From positions 62,001-126,000 of the forward strand of contig JAIBAX010000002.1 in the NCBI GenBank assembly GCA_019694955.1: a DNA stretch of 64,000 bases, in the 5' to 3' direction. Below are positions 27,676 through 35,186 of the stretch, piece by piece. The DNA is from Chitinophagales bacterium. Lineage in GTDB: Bacteria > Bacteroidota > Bacteroidia > Chitinophagales > JADIYW01. Made by a program: the position numbers and the translations under genes. The stretch's first letter is position 1, and every line of letters begins with the position of its first letter. The notes beneath the pieces were generated by a model. That model was not told where the DNA came from. It saw only the letters and a program-made list of their open reading frames with translations, and ran no database searches.

Positions 27676-28297
27676 AAGAAAAATTAATAAAGTGTTTTAA
27701 ACCGGATGTTGTAAGTATGGCCCTTAAATGGTATTCGATGAAGGCCTTAAAATATTGAGGAAAGTCCCATCTTTTTTCCGGAAATCTATCTTGTAAAGTA
27801 ATCATGGAGGTTGAGCCACTAATATAAAATAGCGAAATCTTCTCCACCTCTATTTCTGGGCGATACAGCTGTTGCACAATACCTTTTTTGAGATTCTGTA
27901 TAATTAAGTTAACGACAAACTCATTTTGATGTTTTTCTACTAATAGCCAACTTTCCGGATAAAATTTCTCTAACTCTGATAATCTTCCGGGAGTGAACTT
28001 ATCTAAACAGGCAGCAATATAAAATCCAATCTTGAGCATCTCATCGACCGCATTATCAGTACTTAAACAGATATTTGTTGTATCCCTCTCAATAGAATCA
28101 ATATCATATTGAACAGATTTAAGCACTAAATCCGCTTTATTCTCTACAAATTGATAAATGGTTTTTTTGGATATACCTAATTCTTTAGCAAGATCTTCCA
28201 TCGTCACATTTCTAATGCCATTCCTAAGAAATAATTCCTTTGACTTGGTATAAATTTTCTCCTGAATGATATGGTGACAAGAAGCATGAATTTCCAT
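27659..28297 (-). CDS. TetR/AcrR family transcriptional regulator
   Basis: A 212-aa repressor. The helix-turn-helix at residues 24-52 (NVTMEDLAKELGISKKTIYQFV) is typical of TetR proteins, and the C-terminal part would bind the inducer. It is the first gene of the tetR-tolC-adaptor-permease-PAQR-RDD operon, so it most likely represses its own operon. A perfect -7 box TAGTTTTG lies 7 bp upstream, and a GGAAAC-N16-GTTTCC inverted repeat lies 28-56 bp upstream. Confidence 0.92.
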   Translation of the reverse strand: MEIHASCHHIIQEKIYTKSKELFLRNGIRNVTMEDLAKELGISKKTIYQFVENKADLVLKSVQYDIDSIERDTTNICLSTDNAVDEMLKIGFYIAACLDKFTPGRLSELEKFYPESWLLVEKHQNEFVVNLIIQNLKKGIVQQLYRPEIEVEKISLFYISGSTSMITLQDRFPEKRWDFPQYFKAFIEYHLRAILTTSGLKHFINFSYDKTS

Positions 28298-28304
28298 GGC
28301 AATG

Positions 28305-28312
28305 CAAAACTA
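28305..28312 (-). promoter_or_regulatory. tetR operon -7 box (TAGTTTTG)
   Basis: CAAAACTA on the + strand is a perfect TAnnTTTG on the - strand, 7 nt before the tetR ATG. The 5' untranslated region would be only a few nucleotides. Confidence 0.6.
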
Positions 28313-28325
28313 AATAAAAAACCAT

Positions 28326-28353
28326 GGAAACCGAAAAAAGTTTTACAGTTTCC
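28326..28353. promoter_or_regulatory. Possible TetR operator GGAAAC-N16-GTTTCC
   Basis: Perfect 6-bp arms at 28326-28331 and 28348-28353, placed over the -33 region of the tetR promoter. Position and symmetry suit a TetR-family dimer-of-dimers site; no footprint evidence is available from sequence. Confidence 0.4.
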
Positions 28354-28491
28354 TATAAAGAAATTATTAATTCACTATTCGTCTTTAACTTATGTTAAGG
28401 TGTGTTATTGGAAATAGGGTTCCATACAAATACCCGGGCGATTAATTAACTTTTTCTAAAAGTTTGTATATTTAACCCAAAATTTTTAAAC

Positions 28492-29442
28492 ATGGCATAT
28501 ATTCCGGTAGTTGACCTAAGTGATTATTTATCAGGTGAGGAGGCGCGTAAGCAGAAATTTATTCAAGGATTTGGTAAAGCATATGAAGAGATTGGCTTTG
28601 CCGCAATAGAAAATCATGGCATAAGTCAGGATTTAATCAATAAATACTATGGATTGGTAGAGCAGTTTTATCAACTGGATTTACCCACGAAATTAAAATA
28701 TGAAAAAGTAGAATTGGCAGGTCAAAGAGGATATACATCTTTTGGTCGTGAGAAAGCCAAACAAAGTGAAGTAGCGGATTTAAAAGAGTTTTGGCAAGTT
28801 GGACAATATATTGAGGATGGCGAAAAAATGTCCGAAGAAGACTACCCAGACAATTTGGAGGTGGCAGAGTTGCCTGATTTTAATGAAACAGGAAGACAAT
28901 TATATAAGAGTTTTGAAAACTCTGGTCGTCATTTATTGCGCTCAATAGCGGAGTATTTAGCATTACCTGTTGACTATTTTGACGCAAAAATCCACAATGG
29001 CAACAGTATTTTACGTGCCATCCATTATCCACCCATTACACAAGAGCCAAAATCTGCCATCAGAGCCGAAGCACATGAAGATATTAACCTAATAACACTA
29101 TTAGTTGGGGCAAGCGCTGACGGACTACAAGTACAAGACTTGCAAGGCAATTGGCATGATGCAAAAGCGGAACCACACCAAATCATGGTGAATGTTGGCG
29201 ATATGTTGCAAAGATTAACCAATAATAAACTCAAGTCCACCACACATAGAGTGGTTAATCCACCCAAAGAAAAATGGCACACTCACCGCTATTCAATTCC
29301 GTTCTTCCTACATCCAAGAAGCGAGGTGCGGTTAGATTGTCTGGAAAGTTGTGTTACACCATCCAATCCATTACAATACGAGCCCATTAGTGCAGGAGAG
29401 TACTTGAATGAAAGATTGATAGAAATCGGATTGAAGAAATAA
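28492..29442 (+). CDS. Isopenicillin N synthase-like 2-oxoglutarate/Fe(II) oxygenase
   Basis: A 316-aa non-heme iron dioxygenase. The N-terminal DIOX_N part (IPVVDLSDYLSG, IGFAAIENHGIS) is followed by the jelly-roll core with the iron ligands His195, Asp197 (AHEDINLITLL) and His252 (STTHRVVNPP), and the RxS motif Arg266-Ser268 that binds the 2-oxoglutarate carboxylate. Substrate unknown; this broad family hydroxylates small molecules. A TATATTTA box lies just upstream. It sits 45 bp before two methyltransferase genes on the same strand, possibly one operon. Confidence 0.9.
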   Translation: MAYIPVVDLSDYLSGEEARKQKFIQGFGKAYEEIGFAAIENHGISQDLINKYYGLVEQFYQLDLPTKLKYEKVELAGQRGYTSFGREKAKQSEVADLKEFWQVGQYIEDGEKMSEEDYPDNLEVAELPDFNETGRQLYKSFENSGRHLLRSIAEYLALPVDYFDAKIHNGNSILRAIHYPPITQEPKSAIRAEAHEDINLITLLVGASADGLQVQDLQGNWHDAKAEPHQIMVNVGDMLQRLTNNKLKSTTHRVVNPPKEKWHTHRYSIPFFLHPRSEVRLDCLESCVTPSNPLQYEPISAGEYLNERLIEIGLKK

Positions 29443-29487
29443 TACTGCGCTAAAACAACTTACTATGATGTACCTTGACGATATAGT

Positions 29488-30225
29488 ATGAAACATTTGG
29501 ATTTGCCTGAGACCACGCTCGCACACAGAGAAATAGTTTTATCTAAACCGTTTTTAAAAAGAATTCATCAAGATTGGTACAATGACTTTAAAAGATACGA
29601 CGAGCAGATTCCTTTAGAAGGGAAAACTATCGAGATTGGTGCTGGTGGCGGATTTTTAAAAGAGGTATATCCAACAGTAATTACCTCGGATATCATGAAG
29701 CTGGCGTGTTGCGATATGCAATTTTCCGCTACAGACATGCCTTTTCAAGACAATGAAATAAAGTCGATTTTTATGCTCAATGTTTTGCACCATATTCCCG
29801 ACAACGAACAATTCTTTAAGGAGGCCGATAGAGTGCTAAAGAAAGGCGGATTCGTTTATATGATTGAACCGGCAACAACATTTTTCTCAAAGTTCATATA
29901 CAAAAACTTCCACCACGAGCCATTCGATGAAAAGGCTACTGATTGGGCCTTTGAAAGCAAAGGACCACTAAGCGATGCCAATGGTGCCTTGCCCTATATG
30001 ATATTCAAAAGAGATATCAATAAATTCAAAACATTGTTTCCGAATCTCGAATTAATACAGTTCAAATACCACACACCATTCAAGTATCTGCTTTCAGGAG
30101 GATTGTCAAAACCCGCATTAGTGCCACTATTTGCATACCCAATCATCCAACTAATAGAGAAAATACTGACGCCAATTTTACCCCAAATTGCATTATTTCA
30201 AACAATCATCATCAAGAAAAAATAA
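29488..30225 (+). CDS. Class I SAM-dependent methyltransferase
   Basis: A 245-aa protein with the Rossmann-type SAM motif I E49-I-G-A-G-G-G-F, then the motif NVLHHIPDNEQFFKEADRVLKKGG of Methyltransf_11 proteins. The later FFSKFIYKNFHHEPFDE region and a hydrophobic C-terminus suggest a lipid- or polyketide-like acceptor, but the substrate cannot be read from sequence. The next gene, a methyltransferase-glycosyltransferase fusion, starts 2 bp after its stop codon, so the two are co-expressed. Confidence 0.88.
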   Translation: MKHLDLPETTLAHREIVLSKPFLKRIHQDWYNDFKRYDEQIPLEGKTIEIGAGGGFLKEVYPTVITSDIMKLACCDMQFSATDMPFQDNEIKSIFMLNVLHHIPDNEQFFKEADRVLKKGGFVYMIEPATTFFSKFIYKNFHHEPFDEKATDWAFESKGPLSDANGALPYMIFKRDINKFKTLFPNLELIQFKYHTPFKYLLSGGLSKPALVPLFAYPIIQLIEKILTPILPQIALFQTIIIKKK

Positions 30226-30227
30226 CG

Positions 30228-31661
30228 ATGGAATTAAGCATCCGTAAAAAAAATATCCATCAGCACTTCAATAGCTTGGCAAACGACTACATTTCGTATA
30301 GGAAACGCTTTTCTTACTATGAAAACGATATCGTTCAATACCTCAACTTCTTCTTACAAAGCGATAACAGCGTTTTAGAGATTGGTTGCGGTACAGGAAA
30401 TACTTTGGCAAAGCTACTGGTAACAAAAAAAACAGGCATAGACATCAGCGAGAACATGATTGCCGTTGCCCAAAACAATGTACCGGACGCCACTTTTTAT
30501 GTTATGGATGCGGAAAATTTCACCTTGCAAGAAAAGTTTGATGTCATCATCTTTAATAATGTTGTTGGCTATTTAGACAATATACAAGATGTTTTTTATG
30601 CCATCAAAGAAAACTGTCATGAGCATACACGCATCATCATTTCCTACTACAACCATTGGTGGGAACCAATCCTACATTTCGGTGAAATTCTTGGACTCAA
30701 AAAGAAATCGCCCCACCAAAACTGGCTCAACGAAGGCGATATCGCCAATTTATTATACCTAAGTGGGTTTGAAACTTATCGTACCAACAGAAGATTATTA
30801 TTGCCGGTATTTATTCCAATACTTTCTTGGCTCATCAATAAATATATAGCAAAACTCCCCTTCTTCAAATCTTGCTGTTTAAATGAATTTATCATGGCAA
30901 GACCGCTATTGAGCAAAAGCGAAGAAGCCGTTCAGAACGATTATTCGGTAACCATTTGTATTCCTGCGCGCAATGAAAGCGGCAACATCGAAGCCGCCAT
31001 CCAACGCATTCCCAAGTTTGGCAAACATCAGGAAATCATCTTCGTTGAAGGCAATTCCTCTGACAATACTTGGGAAACCATCCAACAGATACAGCAAAAA
31101 TATAAAGACACCCACGACATAAAAATTGCCCAGCAAGAAGGCAAAGGCAAAGGTGATGCCGTCAGAAAAGGCTATTCCATGGCTTCTGGCGATATTCTGA
31201 TGATCCTCGATGCAGACCTCACCATGCCGCCGGAGGAGTTGCCTAAATTTTATAACGCCATTGCCACCGGAAAAGCAGAATTCATCAATGGTTCCCGTTT
31301 AGTTTATCCCATGGACAAGAATGCAATGCGTTTTCTCAACACATTGGGCAATAAATTTTTTAGCAAAATGTTCAGCTGGCTGCTGGAGCAACCTATTAAA
31401 GATTCCCTATGTGGCACCAAAGTAATGTTCAGAGACGATTATCAACGACTCATTACCAACAGAAAATTTTTCGGCGATTTTGATCCGTTTGGCGATTTCG
31501 ACCTCTTATTTGGCGCATATAAATTGAACCTAAAAATCATCGACTTACCCATAAGGTATCGAGAAAGGACTTATGGCGATACCAATATCTCCCGTTTTAC
31601 TAATGGTTTCATGCTTTTGCGGATGTGTTGGTTTGCTATGGGAAAAATAAAATTCTGGTAA
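30228..31661 (+). CDS. Methyltransferase-glycosyltransferase (GT2) fusion protein
   Basis: A 477-aa two-domain protein. Residues 1-225 form a SAM methyltransferase (E51-I-G-C-G-T-G-N; FDVIIFNNVVGYLDN). Residues about 239-477 form a GT-A glycosyltransferase of the GT2 family (YSVTICIPARNESGNIEAAI, then D328-A-D330 for metal/UDP or GDP binding). The C-terminal RYRERTYGDTNISRFTNG resembles dolichol-phosphate mannosyltransferase-type enzymes, suggesting a lipid-linked sugar acceptor. It follows a separate methyltransferase by 2 bp. The fusion implies that one acceptor is both glycosylated and methylated. Confidence 0.88.
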   Translation: MELSIRKKNIHQHFNSLANDYISYRKRFSYYENDIVQYLNFFLQSDNSVLEIGCGTGNTLAKLLVTKKTGIDISENMIAVAQNNVPDATFYVMDAENFTLQEKFDVIIFNNVVGYLDNIQDVFYAIKENCHEHTRIIISYYNHWWEPILHFGEILGLKKKSPHQNWLNEGDIANLLYLSGFETYRTNRRLLLPVFIPILSWLINKYIAKLPFFKSCCLNEFIMARPLLSKSEEAVQNDYSVTICIPARNESGNIEAAIQRIPKFGKHQEIIFVEGNSSDNTWETIQQIQQKYKDTHDIKIAQQEGKGKGDAVRKGYSMASGDILMILDADLTMPPEELPKFYNAIATGKAEFINGSRLVYPMDKNAMRFLNTLGNKFFSKMFSWLLEQPIKDSLCGTKVMFRDDYQRLITNRKFFGDFDPFGDFDLLFGAYKLNLKIIDLPIRYRERTYGDTNISRFTNGFMLLRMCWFAMGKIKFW

Positions 31662-31663
31662 TT

Positions 31664-31754
31664 GGGCGCGCCCCAAGGGTCAGGCTATCCACTTATACGC
31701 CTGCCACACCTATCCCAAAACCCACCCGGCAGGTAACGTTCCTATCCTTCGCGC
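31664..31754 (+). repeat. GGCGC(n)CCCC...AAGGGTC.GGCT element, copy 1
   Basis: Left end GGGCGCGCCCCAAGGGTCAG followed by GCTATCCACT; right end CCTATCCTTCGCGC. The same left and right ends, in the opposite orientation, bracket 57126-57185. The middle differs in sequence and length. From memory, related elements are common in intergenic regions of Bacteroidota; their function is unknown. Confidence 0.7.
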
Positions 31755-31881
31755 AAAAAAATCGTGCATCCGTGGCAAAACTTTGTGCCACCTTTGTGTG
31801 CATTGTGATATTCGCAACGTGTATTGCGTATTATGACTTTTCCAAAAATTCGTGCATACGTGGCAGTCTTTGTGACTCCTT
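31755..31881 (+). repeat. GTGCATCCGTGGCA phrase repeats
   Basis: Two copies of ATCGTGCATCCGTGGCA-like sequence (31762-31778 and 31846-31863) separated by CTTTGTGTGCATTGTGATATTCGC. This repeats the sub-motifs of the 2.1-3.7 kb repeat. Confidence 0.6.
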
Positions 31882-32041
31882 AAAGCGAAAGTGATTAGAT
31901 TAACAATTGACTAATAACTAATTCGAAACCTTAGCGTCCTTTGCGGTTAGAAAAGTCCCCCAAGCCTCATATTCCATATATCAAGATAAAAATTAGTTAT
32001 TTTATAATCCAATTCTATAAGATAAAAATTGCATAATTTCC

Positions 32042-32049
32042 TATATTTG
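32042..32049 (+). promoter_or_regulatory. mdh -7 box (TATATTTG)
   Basis: Perfect TAnnTTTG 25 nt before the mdh ATG. The short leader contains an AAAAATTAAAATTTTT inverted repeat. Confidence 0.6.
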
Positions 32050-32074
32050 CGGCTCAAAAATTAAAATTTTTAGC

Positions 32075-33010
32075 ATGAAAGTAAGTGTAATAGGTGCCGG
32101 TAATGTAGGTGCTACTTGCGCAAACGTGTTAGCGGAGCGCGATTTTCTTAAAGAAGTGGTATTGTTAGACATAAAAGAAGGAACCGCAGAGGGGAAGTCC
32201 TTGGATATGTGGCAAACAGCACCCATCAATTATTACAGTACAAAAACTCTTGGCGTTACCAATAACTACGAAGCTACTGCCGGTAGTGATGTAGTGGTGA
32301 TAACCTCCGGGTTGCCCAGAAAACCGGGTATGAGCCGTGATGATTTAATTTCTATCAACGCTGGTATCGTAAAATCTGTTACAGAAAATGTAATGAAGTA
32401 TTCACCTAATGCCATCATCATCGTAGTTTCTAATCCTTTAGACGTGATGACTTACTGTGCATTTTTAGCAGCAAAAGTAGATAGCAAAAAAGTATTCGGT
32501 ATGGCAGGTGTCTTAGATACAGCTCGTTATCGTGCATTCTTAGCAACAGAGTTAAACGTTTCTCCAAAAGATATTCAAGCAGTACTAATGGGTGGACATG
32601 GCGATACCATGGTGCCTCTACCGAGGTATACTACCGTAGCAGGTATTCCTGTTACCGAATTAATCTCTAAAGAAAAATTAGATCCAATCATCGAAAGAAC
32701 AAAAGTAGGTGGTGGAGAAATCGTTAACCTTTTGGGTACATCTGCATGGTATGCTCCTGGAGCCGCTGCCGCACAAATGGCAGAAGCAGTTTTAAAAGAT
32801 GAGCAAAGAATTTTCCCAGTAGCGGCATGGTTACAAGGAGAATATGGCATGAAAGACATCTATTTAGGCGTTCCGGTGAAATTGGGAAGAAATGGCATCG
32901 AACAAATCATAGAATTACCTTTGAATGAAGAAGAAATGAACCTCTTAAAAGGTTCTGCCGATGCAGTAAGAAGTGTATGTTCCGTTTTAGACAATATGAA
33001 ATTGTTTTAA
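32075..33010 (+). CDS. mdh: Malate dehydrogenase (LDH-like type)
   Basis: NAD-dependent malate-to-oxaloacetate step of the TCA cycle. At 311 aa it has NAD-binding GAGNVG (7-12), the active-site loop GLPRKPGMSRDDL with Arg82 and Arg88 (Arg82 is the residue that distinguishes malate from lactate dehydrogenase), Asn120 in VVSNPLDVMT, Arg151 in DTARYR and catalytic His175 in GGHGDTMVPL. It has its own -7 box upstream and a strong hairpin terminator 20 bp downstream, so it is a single-gene unit. Confidence 0.96.
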   Translation: MKVSVIGAGNVGATCANVLAERDFLKEVVLLDIKEGTAEGKSLDMWQTAPINYYSTKTLGVTNNYEATAGSDVVVITSGLPRKPGMSRDDLISINAGIVKSVTENVMKYSPNAIIIVVSNPLDVMTYCAFLAAKVDSKKVFGMAGVLDTARYRAFLATELNVSPKDIQAVLMGGHGDTMVPLPRYTTVAGIPVTELISKEKLDPIIERTKVGGGEIVNLLGTSAWYAPGAAAAQMAEAVLKDEQRIFPVAAWLQGEYGMKDIYLGVPVKLGRNGIEQIIELPLNEEEMNLLKGSADAVRSVCSVLDNMKLF

Positions 33011-33030
33011 GCGTTATACTTATTCAATAT

Positions 33031-33060
33031 AAAAGGGGCATATTTTTGCCCCTTTTTTTA
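33031..33060 (+). terminator. mdh terminator
   Basis: AAAAGGGGCA (33031-33040) and TGCCCCTTTT (33047-33056) form a 10-bp stem with a 6-nt loop and run into a T-rich tail, 20 bp after mdh. Confidence 0.85.
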
Positions 33061-33087
33061 TACCTTTAATTTTTAAATACAAAATCT

Positions 33088-33816
33088 ATGAGCAGAATAG
33101 GATTCATTATTTTTTTGGTTACCGTTGCCATGCTTTCATCTTGTAAAAAAGATTCGGCACCACCGTCAGTTACCATAGCTTGGAAAGCACAAAACAAAGG
33201 AGTGGATATCATCAAAGGAGGAAACCTGAAAGATGTCGAGAACAGAAATTTCAACTTCTCCGCCTTGAGATTTTATATCAATAATATTTCTTTAGTCGGG
33301 GTAGATGATGTAGTAACGGAATCAAAATCCGTTTTTTTATATGACTTAGGAAAGAACGAATTCGATATTTACTATAATTTTCCCGCAGGAAAGTACAAAG
33401 CCATCAGATTTGGCCTTGGATTGGATCCAACAACAAATGAATCAAACCCAAATTCTTTTGCGGACGACCACCCATTGAGTATTGAACAAGGTATGTATTG
33501 GGATATGCTTAAATATAGATTCTTAGTGATGGAAGGAAATTTTGACAATTCGCCCACAGGAACAGGCACACCTAACCAACCTTTTGCACTACATATCGGC
33601 ACGGATGCCATGTACAGAACTGTTGAGATTTTTAAATCCATAGAAATTACTGACGGTAATAATGAACTGGATATTCCTTTTGAAGTCAATCAAATCTTAT
33701 ATACCACAGGAGATACGATAAAACTAACCGAACATTATAGCAACGACAGCAATACACCGGAGCAATTGGTAATTGGGAATAAAATGATGACAAACTTTAA
33801 AAATGCATTGGAATAA
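33088..33816 (+). CDS. MbnP-like copper-associated lipoprotein
   Basis: A 242-aa lipoprotein (MSRIGFIIFLVTVAMLSSC, Cys19). The mature domain matches the MbnP family: NFSALRFYINNISLV, an FLYDLGKN/IYYNFPAGKYKAIRFGLGLD block, QGMYWDMLKYRFLVMEGNF and FALHIGTDAMYR. MbnP of methanotrophs binds copper through histidines and a kynurenine made from Trp by the diheme enzyme MbnH. Candidate sites visible here are His in DDHPLS and ALHIG and the Trp of MYWDM. The next gene encodes the MbnH-type partner and overlaps this one by 14 bp. No methanobactin peptide or MbnB/C genes are nearby. Confidence 0.82.
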   Translation: MSRIGFIIFLVTVAMLSSCKKDSAPPSVTIAWKAQNKGVDIIKGGNLKDVENRNFNFSALRFYINNISLVGVDDVVTESKSVFLYDLGKNEFDIYYNFPAGKYKAIRFGLGLDPTTNESNPNSFADDHPLSIEQGMYWDMLKYRFLVMEGNFDNSPTGTGTPNQPFALHIGTDAMYRTVEIFKSIEITDGNNELDIPFEVNQILYTTGDTIKLTEHYSNDSNTPEQLVIGNKMMTNFKNALE

Positions 33817-34951
33817 ACCAAAGCCAACCTTTTTTGTTCACCATTCTAAAGTGAAAAATTACATATATATATGTCTATTTATAATCCTTTTTATATCTTG
33901 TAAAAAGGACGTAAAAGAAACCTGTGGAGGAGCGAAAACCACTCCATATATTTTTCCGGATTTGCCGGATTGGAAAGACATTGTGCAGGATCCAGAAAAT
34001 CCAGTGACCAATGAGGGTGTGTATGTAGGAAGAAAACTATTTTATGACCCAATCTTGTCAAAAGATTTTACCGTTTCTTGCAGCACCTGTCATAAGCCGG
34101 AAAATTCTTTTTCCGATCCTTCAAAATTTAGCCAAGGCGTTGATGGAACGCTGGGAGATAGAAACTCAATGGCGTTGGTCAATCTTACGTGGGGAAAGAA
34201 ATTTTTCTGGGACGGTCGTTCAGCAACGCTCAGAGAACAAGCTTTGATACCTGTGCCACATGAAAAGGAAATGAAACTTGCCTGGGAAGACGCTGTAGAT
34301 CGACTAAACAAAGATGAAAAATACAAAGACTTATTCTGTCAGGCATTTGGCACCAGCAATATTACAAAGGAATTAGTAACAAAAGCACTCGCTCAGTTTG
34401 AAATGACCTTGATTAGCTATAACTCACAGTATGATAGGTTTTTACAGGGAACGTATAACCCGGATGCTTCATTTTTTAGAGGGCTGAATATTTTTATCAC
34501 AGAAAAAGGAGATTGTTTCCATTGCCATGCATTGGCAGCCATAGAGTCATTTGCAGATCCCATTCGGGTATTTACCAATAACGGCATGGATGAAGTATCT
34601 GATGTTAATGCATTTTCAGATTTAGGCGTAGGAGGAATAACGGGCGCTGATAATGACAAGGGGAAGTTTAAAATCCCAACCTTAAGAAATCTTGCATTTA
34701 CTGCACCCTATATGCATGATGGCAGATTTAAAACATTGGATGAAGTAATAGATTCCTATAATTTAGGCCCTCAGCAATCACCTACAGTAGACAATATCCT
34801 TATAGTGAAAGCCAATTATCGACTGGAAAATTTTGGACACTGGGGCTTAAACCTCACAGATGAAGAAAAACAAGACCTCAAAAATTTTCTATTGTCCTTC
34901 TCAGACACCTCTTTCGTCAACAATCCGGCATTCCAAAAGCCAGTGGAGTAA
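33803..34951 (+). CDS. Diheme cytochrome c peroxidase / MbnH-like protein
   Basis: A 382-aa MauG/CcpA-family protein with two c-type heme sites: C93-S-T-C96-H97 and C238-F-H-C241-H242. KFFWDGRSATLREQAL and FKIPTLRNLAFTAPYMHDGRFKTLDEVIDSYN are family signatures. The lipobox FISC suggests envelope anchoring. The ATG at 33803 lies inside mbnP-like sequence, whereas a GTG at 33851 would give a compact lipoprotein signal, so the exact start is uncertain. It is translationally coupled to the MbnP-like gene. In the characterised pair the enzyme oxidises an MbnP tryptophan; doing so here is inference. Confidence 0.88.
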   Translation: MHWNKPKPTFFVHHSKVKNYIYICLFIILFISCKKDVKETCGGAKTTPYIFPDLPDWKDIVQDPENPVTNEGVYVGRKLFYDPILSKDFTVSCSTCHKPENSFSDPSKFSQGVDGTLGDRNSMALVNLTWGKKFFWDGRSATLREQALIPVPHEKEMKLAWEDAVDRLNKDEKYKDLFCQAFGTSNITKELVTKALAQFEMTLISYNSQYDRFLQGTYNPDASFFRGLNIFITEKGDCFHCHALAAIESFADPIRVFTNNGMDEVSDVNAFSDLGVGGITGADNDKGKFKIPTLRNLAFTAPYMHDGRFKTLDEVIDSYNLGPQQSPTVDNILIVKANYRLENFGHWGLNLTDEEKQDLKNFLLSFSDTSFVNNPAFQKPVE

Positions 34952-35100
34952 ATTAGTGCATCCGTGGCATTTTTACATTTTGAATGTCTTTCATCTGCAT
35001 TCAAAAAAATAGAACACAGAATAGGCTGATGTTGTCGATTTGAGCGAATCAATTATCTGCGCAAATCCAAAAGATTTGTGTCATCAGCGTTCCAAAATAT
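34952..35100 (+). repeat. Degenerate phrase repeats between mbnH-like and htpG
   Basis: Holds GTGCATCCGTGGCATTTTTAC (34956-34976), the same phrase as at 3.4 and 31.8 kb, and CTGCGCAAATCCAAAAGATT and TGTGTCATCAGCGTTCC (35057-35094). It is part of the 235-bp gap before htpG; no promoter with a full TAnnTTTG box is visible. Confidence 0.5.
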
Positions 35101-35186
35101 TGTTGCTGACATTTTGTCAAAAAAACCTCCATGGCATATCATTTGCCAAAGAATAGCATCAAAAACACCAAAAATTAGTATTTTTT

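Larger units (their letters stand above)
31662..32074. other. Intergenic region with two repeat families
   Basis: About 410 bp between the fusion gene and mdh. It starts with a GGGCGCGCCCC element (31664-31754), followed by CGTGCATCCGTGGCAAAAC phrases (31755-31881), an ACCTTAGCGTCCTTTGCGGTT phrase (31929-31949) and the mdh promoter. It has no coding features. The possible ORF here is built from repeats and is rejected. Confidence 0.65.

Noticed and set aside
29466-29491. Tiny ORF overlapping the methyltransferase start (ATGA)
   Set aside because: Eight codons with no supporting structure; coincidence is the simpler explanation.
31625-31894. Small + strand ORF after the fusion gene
   Set aside because: It runs through the GGCGC element and phrase repeats and starts inside the upstream gene; no homology or codon pattern of a gene.
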